Source: Phytophthora hibernalis
Lineage: Eukaryota > Oomycota > Peronosporomycetes > Peronosporales > Peronosporaceae
Direction: 5' to 3'
Assembly: GCA_012656075.1 (NCBI GenBank)
Contig: JAAKBF010000054.1
Coordinates: 186,001 to 250,000, forward strand
Length of the DNA: 64,000 nucleotides
The stretch's first letter is position 1, and every line of letters starts with the position of its first letter. Shown in pieces: positions 56,291 to 64,000 of this stretch. Both the position numbers and the translations under genes were made by a program. The notes beneath the pieces were generated by a model that was given only the letters and a program-made list of their open reading frames with translations, did no database searches and was not told the DNA's origin.

Positions 56291-57438
56291 TTAAAGCGGA
56301 CGCTGGAGCTTCGCTGCGTCCCACTCCATCACTGGTTCATTCTCGCGCGCTGTCAGGATCTCGTAACCCGTTTCCGTCACAAGGAACGTGTGCTCAAACT
56401 GTGCCGAGCGTAGTCCATCCTTCGTCACTGACGTCCATTGATCCGGCCAGGTCTTGTCACGCCAGGTACCTACGTTAATCATCGGTTCAATGGTGAAGAT
56501 CATGCCAGGTTTCATGATGCCAACAGCCTTGTTCTTCGCGTAGTGAGGAATGTCAGGAACAGCGTGCATATGCGTGCCAACACCGTGGCCACAGTATGAC
56601 TTCACCACCGAGAAGCCCTCTCGATTCGCCACCCCGAAATGTGCTTACCCAGTTCGCGGAACATGGTGCCAGGACGAATAACCTTGGCTGCCTCTGCCAA
56701 ACTCTCGAATGTCGTCTTCACAAGATGCACACCTTGCTCGTCCACGTTACCGACCAGGAACGTTTCATTCAGGTCCCCGTGGTAGCCATTCTTGAACACG
56801 GTCACATCGAGGTTGACAATGTCTCCGTCTTCAAATGGACGGGAGTCTGGGATGCCGTGGCAGATCACTTCGTTCACCGAGATACAGACTGACTTAGGGA
56901 AGTGGTAATAGTTGAGTGGAGACGGGTAGCAGCCGCGGTCCATGCAGGCTTCGTGCACGATCTTGTCGATCTCGTCACCAGTGACACCAGGACGCAGCGC
57001 TTTGCCTGCAATGTCCAGCACCTCACGGCCCAGACGACAGGCCTCTCGGATGCCTACAATCTGCTCGGGCGTGTACACGGGGATGCTCTTGCTCTCGCGT
57101 CTTGCACGCTGCTCTGACTCTGGGACGCCCGTGTCCGCGTAGTCCGGGTGGTTGATGCTCTCAGGCACCACGACCGTCTCCGAGACCTCTCCAGGACGTA
57201 TCTTGCCTGTGAACTCGAAGCCGTCGAAGGGTGACGCGTTCTCGGCGCGAGCCTGTTCCTCCGCGATGGCCTGCGTGAACATCTTGTGCAGCGCCTTGTG
57301 GGAACCCCAGTAGCCCTTGAAGCACTGCTGCGAACAGAAGGTGCTCATGGCGGGCGGGATGCCCAGCTTGCACGTCGGGCATACGAGCGTGCCGCTCTTG
57401 CCGCATGTCGGAGTCACGCACGCCTCCGCTCCAGTCAT
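56291..57438 (-). CDS. MAP1: Methionine aminopeptidase type 1 with N-terminal zinc fingers
   Basis: Removes the first Met from new proteins on cytosolic ribosomes. From ATG 57438 the start is MTGAEACVTPTCGKSG, with paired CxxC motifs of the C6H2 finger that binds ribosomes (residues about 7-50). The catalytic domain has all metal ligands: CHGIPD, LDVTVFKNGYHGDLN (two Asp), CGHGVGTHMH, FTIEPM and AQFEHTF. The usual length is kept. One break: CCCC at 56632-56635 on the plus strand lacks one base, and the frame continues directly afterwards. The upstream ATG at 57543 is in frame but adds residues not expected in the family. Confidence 0.92.
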
Positions 57439-58957
57439 GGTCGTGTCCTCTGTAGCTCCAATTGCGGAATGAAGGATATCGTTAGCGCGTGCGAGGATAT
57501 GTGACGTGTGGGAAACGTGGTCATGTAGCGAAGAGGTTACCATACCTTGTACCCATGCTCCTTTTAAGTACGAGAACCCGATCCCTAATGGCTACACTCT
57601 GCCATTAAATCCGAAATGCCCGAAACCTACTTCGAACGTCAGTTGTCCGTCTTGGCTCGCTGTCTCGACGACGCTGGTTTAATACGTAACCTCGCTACAT
57701 GTACCATTCATTTGGCGAAATAGACCGAGTGGCAAGATGGATCCGCTCGGCGCTTCCAGTGGCAGCTGGGGGTTCTTGATCACTATTAATACCGATGTCA
57801 AGCGTAACGGTGCCCAGGAAAGACACTTACTTTATTTCGGGAGAATGCAAACTGCTGCTGTCGCAATGGAAGAGAGCATGGGCTTTGGTTGCGACAGCAC
57901 CATCGACTCGATAGTGCGGTGTCATCGAGCTGCAATATTCTTGCTAGAAGCTGCCTGCTCTTGCTTCAGGAAGAAAGGCTGCCGACCCAGCCAGCCAGCT
58001 CTCGCTCGTCTCGGATGATCTGAAAGGACGAAGGCGGGCATAGAGGACGGCGCTGAGGAAGGTTGTGGCTGGTGCAGCTGAGACTTACCAACCGCCGCGG
58101 GGCGGCAATACCTGAAACATGTTCTGTTGGTTTTGCCACCAAGGTCTGTTTGCCAGGGCGCAAATATCCTATGCAGGCAAAGCCCTTGTCAAGCAGTAAT
58201 ATAAGTCTTGAATCGAGGGCGGAACTTCGGTGCGTTGCAGCGATTCCGTACGGGCGGCTGTTTCCCTGCCGATATGCTTGTTTCCTGCTTATTGCGAGTG
58301 CATTTTCATGTTGCAATAAGACACTACATTTCCAGGCACGTCGATGCGGTATACCGGTACGATCTTGATCTATTTGGTCTACATGTAGTGTTTTCTTAAG
58401 CATAGAGCATGGTCGTTTTACCCATTTCTGCTGGAAATTCGCAGGCACTGCTCATCGATGCAAGACCGAAATGCTGCAAAACTTTTGCGCCGAGCGGTGA
58501 CCTACACAAACCTACACAATCTCGCGAATAATGTTCCTAGAACCAACCTGTTCGAAAACGAAGGTACTGGGGTTTACTGACATGACTGGATCTGCAACTT
58601 TCCATTCCATCTCCTTTTGTATGCCAACACGAACAGTTAAAACAATATTGATACTAAACCCAAGTATTGAAGTGGCCAGTTTCTGGGTTCGAATTTTGTC
58701 TCGCTTGTCTTTCGCTTTTTGTTCTCTTCTCGACCGGACACTATTTTCCGACCTTTTCCGAGCTGCAAAATCCTTATTCCGAGTTATGCAGCAGACGCCG
58801 CACCGGTACGTCCCTCCAAGACCTTCCTTGCTCATATACCCCGCCTCATTACCCTCTGTATCTGTGCCCAGTAGCGCTGCGGAGCCCGCGAGCGCACACC
58901 GAGCCTAGAGACGACAGGGACGCCCCGCGGATACCCCAGCTGCGCCCCAGTCGTGCC
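57439..58957. other. Intergenic region between divergent MetAP and KIX-like genes
   Basis: Contains both promoters. A plus-strand open stretch at 57737-58018 and a 36-codon ORF from 57616 have no recognised family. CCTCATTACCCTC (about 58847-58859) is an initiator-like element about 100 bp before the KIX-like ATG. Confidence 0.35.
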
Positions 58958-59779
58958 ATGTTCGCTACCAGCGTCTCCGCCAATGAACGCGCGGCCGACG
59001 GCCTGCTGGGGCTGCTCGCGAGCCACGCAGACAAGCAACTGCCGCTGCTGGACCAGCGCGAGTTGCAGCGACGTCGACAGCAGCTGCCTGGAAACCCGCG
59101 GCCCGTCATGTCGCTCGAGGCGTCCGCCAGCGTCATGCACCCGACGGTAGCTCTACAGCATCAGGAACAGGAACGACCCACAGTTAACAGCTCCAGCTTT
59201 GTAGAGGACAAGACGGCGCTGACGTCGCCGCTGCTGGCGTTCCTCGGTCGCTCTAGCAAGTGCGGCTCGCCCCGCCTGCCAGTCAACGTGACGTCGCCGC
59301 GCTCCGTGTGGGAGGAGAATCCTCCGAACGAGCGGCTGGACCCTACGGCGAGTCCTAGACACACCACCGCTTCGACTAGTCGACTGGTTCCGACGCCGCC
59401 GACGACCTCGTCGTGGCGTATACACACGCTCTTGTCGCCGGACCCGACAGTGAATGTCAACACAACCAGCTCGCACAAGCGCCGATCGCCTCCTTCTTCG
59501 CCTCAGGAGACGGATACTGCTACAAAGCGACCTCGACTTGCACGTCGTGTCTCGAATCAGTGGCGCCAGGAGCTGTCGCCGCGGGATCGCGCCAAAACGC
59601 GCGAGCGGGTCATGCGCGCTTTGCACGTGCACTGCCAGGGAGACTACGAGAAGCTCGTACTGCTGCTCTCGTCCCTGGAGGAGGAGCTATTGCATATTAA
59701 GACCACGTCCACCGAGTTCTACACGCAGCAGGCCTTTGATCTCAGTGACCTGATCGAGCACGCCACGCTCGAACGCTAG
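58958..59779 (+). CDS. KIX-domain-like protein, possible Mediator/transcription adaptor
   Basis: I chose ATG 58958 (MFATSVSANERAADGLLGLL), because upstream codons in the same frame overlap the initiator-like region. 273 residues. The middle (about 90-200) is Pro/Ser/Thr-rich and disordered, with KRRSPPSSPQ and TKRPRLARR as possible nuclear signals. Residues about 205-273 begin WRQELSPRDRAKTRERVMRA and form three predicted helices in the pattern of KIX domains of Med15 and CBP, which bind activation domains. No break. The family call is by pattern only. Confidence 0.6.
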   Translation: MFATSVSANERAADGLLGLLASHADKQLPLLDQRELQRRRQQLPGNPRPVMSLEASASVMHPTVALQHQEQERPTVNSSSFVEDKTALTSPLLAFLGRSSKCGSPRLPVNVTSPRSVWEENPPNERLDPTASPRHTTASTSRLVPTPPTTSSWRIHTLLSPDPTVNVNTTSSHKRRSPPSSPQETDTATKRPRLARRVSNQWRQELSPRDRAKTRERVMRALHVHCQGDYEKLVLLLSSLEEELLHIKTTSTEFYTQQAFDLSDLIEHATLER

Positions 59780-60091
59780 AACTTCCTGTGAGTGGGTGTA
59801 TGTACATGTGCGATCCGCGTCACGGGACATCTAGACCCGGACGACGATCAATTTACGACAGAGGCAATGGTGTCGTAGGAAGCGCCATGGGACGAAAAAT
59901 CGCAAGGACAAAGCGGGTCCCTGCAGCGCGTAGGCGTGCAGCTAGAAGCAAGCACGCAGTCAAGAATCAAGCAATAAGCATTGGAAATAAACAAACTGTG
60001 AACATGTGATGCTGTGTGATCTTGCAGGTGTCCTGCAGTTTATTTCGCGACTGGCGCCTGGTCGAGCACTGCGGCTATTCGGGATCAAGCG
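59780..60091. other. 3' region of the KIX-like gene and katanin promoter
   Basis: AATAAA-like signals (GGAAATAAACAAA) at about 59985-59997 could end the KIX-like transcript. GACTGGCGCCTGG (about 60049) is a second E2F-like core upstream of katanin. No gene. Confidence 0.4.
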
Positions 60092-62296
60092 ATGGCGAGC
60101 ATGCAGCTACGAGACATCCGCGAAATGGGCGAGGCCATGACTCGTGCAAGGGAGCTGTGTCTGGAAGCGCAGTACGAGAAAGGTTTGGAACTGTACCAGA
60201 CGACGTTGCGGACGCTGAGCCAATTCATCCGTCGAATGACCAAGATGTCCGAACGCCAGCCATGGCTGCAGGTACGCTTGCTGTAGTTGGTTTCTACGTG
60301 CTCTTGTGATCGCTAACTATTGTCCTTTGCAGATGCAGATCGAATTGGAGAACGAGTTGAGTCTCATCACGGACTACGTCGAGCTCACGCAGGCGTTCAA
60401 GGCTCCTCCAGGGGCAGCTATGGCTCGAATCCACCCACAAGCACAACGACAAGAGGTCGCAGCTTCTCCACGTTGGGAGGTCTGTGCACCACCCGATCCA
60501 AGACGACCCGATCCCAGCGTAATGTTTGATACGCGCTGTGATTGCATTGATGTTGTTTTCGATCACTAACTGGAACCCCATCATGTGTACGAATAGGCCG
60601 AGAACGCCAATGACCCTGATGTGTGGGCGGCTCCGTCGCCGGTAAAAGCACCGAACCGTTTCCGCGGAGGTGGAGGTGGGGCTGCCCGTGCGGCACCGTC
60701 GTGGGCTAATGACAACAACGACAACAATAACAATAATCAGCGCAACAAGTACGTGGCTTAGAGTTTTGCAACTGCTTCAAGCAACAGCGAGCTATTTATC
60801 ACCGGTATCCAGCTAATATGTCTCCTTTGTGTGAAGTCGTGTCGTTAGAAAGCCGACTGGGGGTTCGGCGGGAGCTCGAGGAGCAGTTCCTTCTGGACGA
60901 CGTACTCCTGGAGATGACCAGCGACGACAACCACCTCGTCGAGGTGGATCCAAAGCGCCAACGGCATCTCCGGCTAGGCAAAGCAAGGATGGTGGACTGA
61001 AGGCTGCTAGAAAAGACAATGAACGGGCTCGAGAACGTGGTGGTGGCGGAAGTGAAAAACCCAAGTACTCGGAAATGGCCAAGGAAGAAGGCTGGGTAGA
61101 TCTTGAGCTAATCGAGATGATCGAGCGCGATATCGTTGACTCTGCGGCAGCAGTCAGCTTTGAGCAGATTGCTGGGCTAGAGCACACGAAGCAATTGCTG
61201 CAAGAAGCAGTGATGTTGCCACAGATCGCACCCCATCTTTTCAAAGACGGTCTGTTGAAGCCGTGCAACGGAGTACTGATGTTCGGCCCACCGGGTACAG
61301 GAAAGACGCTGCTAGCGAAGGCCGTGGCAAATGTCTGCAAGTCCACGTTTTCAACGTGTCAGCTTCGACACTTGCATCGAAGTATCGTGGCGAGTCTGAA
61401 CGCATGGTGCGAATTCTCTTCGATATGGCGCGATATTACTCACCAGCGATCATTTTCATGGACGAGATTGATGCCATCGCGGGGCCCGCGGCGGTGCACA
61501 GGAGCACGAGTCCAGCCGTCGGTAAGTTGTCTGCATGACGCATCTTCTGGTTAGCAGGATACGATACTCAAACAACTTGTGTTTCCCCATGGTTTTACTG
61601 CAGGGTGAAAACCGAGTTGCTTGTTCAAATCAACGGCGTGTCCTCGGGAGATCCAGCAGACCCTGGGAATCGTGTAATGGTGCTTGCGGCGACAAACTTG
61701 CCTTGGGAACTGGACGAAGCAATGCGCCGTCGACTTACGAAGCGAGTGTGTACGTATACTTTGAGCATACACTGGGTTCTCTATCTTGTACTGGTGGCAA
61801 ATATCCTGTCTTCGCAAATTGCTGATTCCTGGTAATAATGCACTTGCAGATATACCGTTACCGGAAGCCACAGGACGCCGCCAACTTTTCAAAATTAACC
61901 TGGAGAAAGTGGCTGTAGCGACCGATGTGGATTTTGATAAACTCGTCGCATCGACTGAGGTGTGCTTGTAGATTCACATCCAGATGCAAGATGAGTACTA
62001 ACACACTTTACTGTTGCTTCCCGTTGAACAGGGTTACAGCGGTGACGACATTTGTGGGCTTTGTGACACAGCCAAAATGATGCCAGTCAAGCGTCTGTAC
62101 ACGCCCGAGGTCCTGAAAGAGCTACATCGCAAGCAGCAGGAAGGGGCATCGGATGAAGAACTGCAAGCTCATGAAAAATGCGTTGGAAATCACCTGGGAA
62201 GACTTTCAGAGAGCACTTGAGAACGTGTCAAAGTCTGTTGGTCAGGACCAGTTGGAGCGATTTGTCAAGTGGGAAGACGAGTTTGGATCCAAATGA
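60092..62296 (+). CDS. KATNA1: Katanin p60 AAA ATPase, microtubule-severing
   Basis: Katanin cuts microtubules in spindles and at flagellar bases. Seven exons: 60092-60271, 60333-?, 60597-60748, 60849-61521, 61604-61749, 61850-61959, 62032-62296. Exon 2 ends just before GTAATG (about 60521). N-terminal helical MIT-like domain (MASMQLRDIREMGEAMTRAR), an Asn- and Gly-rich linker, then the AAA core: FGPPGTGKTLLAKAVA (Walker A), IIFMDEIDAIAG (Walker B), VLAATNLPWELDEAMRRRL (sensor 1 and Arg finger), GYSGDDICGLC (sensor 2). The end, KWEDEFGSK, is typical of the family. Three one-base changes disrupt it: TTTT 61348-61351, CCC 61485-61487 and AAAAA 62174-62178. Part of exon 2 may be mis-framed too. 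Confidence 0.9.
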
Positions 62297-62381
62297 ACAC
62301 TGCATTTGCAGGAATTAGCGACCCGAATGTGCCACGAAATAGGATCCTTACACACTCCTGCGCACGTCTTGCTGGTTCACT

Positions 62382-63453
62382 TTACAACTTGCGCTTCAAC
62401 AAGCCCGACAGGAAGTCGAACGAATTTCCATCCGGGTACAGTTCGAGACGCGAACCATCGTCACCCTGCGCCAGAAGACATCCCGTACTGGTAAGTCCCT
62501 TGATCACAGCGGGCACCTTCTTCCCAGTCGCGTCATCACCGCTCGCAACCTGCACCACTTGGTCCGTGTGCAACCACCGCGCCACGTAGTCGGCCATGAA
62601 TGGCTCAAAGCCCTTTTCGAGGAAGAGCTTCTCCATGGGTTCGTACACATTGCAGAACGCCGCCAAGAACTCCTCCCTACAAGTAACAAAGATCATCAAA
62701 CAACTGGCAACAGCCAAAACGACTGAACTACGCACTTTGTGACGGTGCAAGGGTGCTCTTCCGTGCTCAGGATGTCCTGCAGACAGATCGTCGGCGACCG
62801 GTTCGAGATGTTGATGCCAATACCTAACAACAACAACATGTCAGCCACGCCCTGTCATCATATCAACAACTTAACCTTTCCACGCACCGGTCGTGACACT
62901 GAACTTGCCGTCGCGATACTCGGACTGGCACAGGATCCCTCCGATCTTGACTTGGTTGGCGTAGACATCATTGGGCCACTTGATCCGCACGGGTCCAGCA
63001 CTACCAGGCACCGCAGCGTGCACTGCCTCCACCGCCTTGACGATGGCCAGCGACACGAGTACTGCACAAGGGCAGCGTATTGCCGTCCACGAAGCTGCTC
63101 TGGAACGAGAAGGTAAGGCAGCCCTCGGGCGACGACCACGTGTTGGCTCCACGCCCCTTGCCGCTCGACTGCAGCTCCGTGTAGCACAAAAGTCCCGTGG
63201 GGGCCGCGGGCTTGAGCGTCTCACGCAGCAGCGTCTGCGTCGATCCCAGTGTGGGGGCGAAGAGCACGACGCCTCCTAGTTCCTGAGTTTTTAGCAGCGG
63301 GAACAGCTTGCTGGGCACCACGTCCGAGCCGTCAGAAGCCACCGCCGCAGGGTACGAGGGGTTGGCACCTTCCAGCCACGTCTGCAGCGCCTGTAGGTGG
63401 CGCTCCGAGCGCGCGTAGTAGCGCAGTTCTTCCGTCATTTGCTTTGCGAGCAT
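62382..63453 (-). CDS. Biotin-protein ligase (holocarboxylase synthetase)
   Basis: Attaches biotin to carboxylases. From ATG 63453: LGSTQTLLRETL, then TELQSSGKGRGANTWSSPEG (biotin/AMP-binding loop), then in another frame VRIKWPNDVYANQVKIGGIL (active-site lysine block). Introns: about 62874-62825 (GTTAAG...TTAG) and about 62738-62677 (GTGCGT...TGTAG). They are followed by the C-terminal domain AVIKGLTSTGCLLAQGDDGS, ending KRKL at 62382. Two one-base losses are needed at about 63056-63068, after GNTLPL. The stop lies 85 bp from the katanin stop, so the two 3' ends probably overlap. Smaller than the animal enzyme, similar to the bacterial class. Confidence 0.85.
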
Positions 63454-63601
63454 GTGCTGATAAGATCGAATTTATAGATTCTTGTCGAGTAAAAAAGGTG
63501 AATTGGCAAGTGTCTTCATTGCATCCTGTTGCTGCTGCACAAGGTCTACATGTATGATCCACTGCACTAACTCTTCTAAAAGCAGGACGAATGGTTTTTG
63601 C

Positions 63602-64000
63602 TTACTCGAAGCGCATGAAGGACGCTGAGGCCGGGTCCAGGAACTTGATGTCCAAATTGTAGCTAGGGCCCATCGACGAGCTCAGGTGAGCAGCCTATGG
63701 TGATGACAATAACAGGGTTAGCATGATCAGCTAACATGGGAGGAACGAGTGATCTCACCTTAATGTACTTGCCCTTGGCGCCCTCGGGCTTCGCGTCACT
63801 GAGCGCGACCATGAAGGCCCGCACATTCTCCAGCAGGGCCTCCTCCGAGAAGCTCATCTTGCCCACACCAGCGTGGATAATCCCCTTCTTCTCTGCACGG
63901 AACTCGACCTGACCGCCACGGGCCGCCGCAATGGCGTCGCCGACCTCCTGCGTCACCGTACCCAGCTTCGGGTTGGGCATCAGGCCGCGCGGGCCAAGGA
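63602..64000 (-). CDS. Ribosomal protein uL1, mitochondrial type, 3' part (runs off the window)
   Basis: Bacterial-type L1, a large-subunit stalk protein, here probably mitochondrial. The partial exon (64000-63759) reads LGPRGLMPNPKLGTVT, the L1 signature, then VEFRAEKKGIIHAGVGKMSF and KPEGAKGKYIK. The intron is 63758-63695 (64 bp, GTGAGA...CATAG). The last exon (63694-63602) ends SFMRFE and TAA. No break in what is visible. The N-terminus with the import signal lies beyond the window. Confidence 0.9.

Noticed and set aside
57737..58018. 93-codon plus-strand ORF as a gene
   Set aside because: No domain, no splice partners, and it lies within the MetAP/KIX intergenic region.
58667..58957. N-terminal extension of the KIX-like protein from ATG 58667
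   Set aside because: An initiator-like CCTCATTACC lies at about 58847, and the extension reads like non-coding sequence.
1..64000. RXLR effectors, CRISPR arrays, tRNA or rRNA genes
   Set aside because: I looked for signal peptide plus RXLR-EER patterns, regularly spaced repeats and tRNA/rRNA cores and found none I could support.

Overview
The window is eukaryotic and most resembles an oomycete of the Phytophthora type. It carries a Crinkler (CRN) host-targeted effector with the LFLAK and HVLVVVP motifs. Its introns are short (about 60-80 bp, GT-AG), with GTACGT/GTGCGT donors. It has a gene for the ciliary protein TMEM138, as expected of an organism with flagellate zoospores. It is sharply divided into a repeat-rich part (1 to about 44.7 kb) and a gene-dense part (about 52.9 to 64 kb), the 'two-speed' layout known in Phytophthora.

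Layout. 0-13.3 kb: a two-exon HNH-like gene; a decayed MULE transposon that also encodes a Ulp1-type C48 protease; an eIF2D fragment abutting the CRN kinase effector; a pogo-type transposon; an unrecognised two-exon gene; a Tc1/mariner remnant. 13.3-25 kb: decayed sequence with MULE and PIF/Harbinger remnants and a perfect 37-bp hairpin. 25.0-31.7 kb: a complete but dead Ty1/copia retrotransposon (185-bp LTRs, TCTGG target duplication) sitting inside a Myb-like host gene, with an inverted piece of reverse transcriptase and about 1 kb of scrambled inverted repeats in gag. 32-44.7 kb: a piggyBac-type MITE, a foldback MITE, a two-ORF Harbinger element, a SET-domain gene relic, a FAR1-like relic and a second pogo element with terminal repeats. 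44.8-52.5 kb: a ZIP metal transporter, then fragments of a phosphate transporter, a protein kinase and an ABCG transporter, an acidic hypothetical gene, and a third pogo transposase. 52.9-64 kb: EXO1 (-) and TMEM138 (+) from a shared 162-bp promoter, methionine aminopeptidase 1 (-), a KIX-like protein (+), katanin p60 (+), biotin-protein ligase (-) and the 3' end of mitochondrial ribosomal protein uL1 (-).

Quality warning. Many conserved genes (EXO1, MetAP, katanin, ZIP, biotin ligase) and the CRN are broken only by one-base length changes, nearly all in runs of identical bases. That pattern looks more like uncorrected sequencing error than gene death. The CRN may therefore be intact in the organism. 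The transposon relics, by contrast, carry true nonsense changes and many frameshifts.
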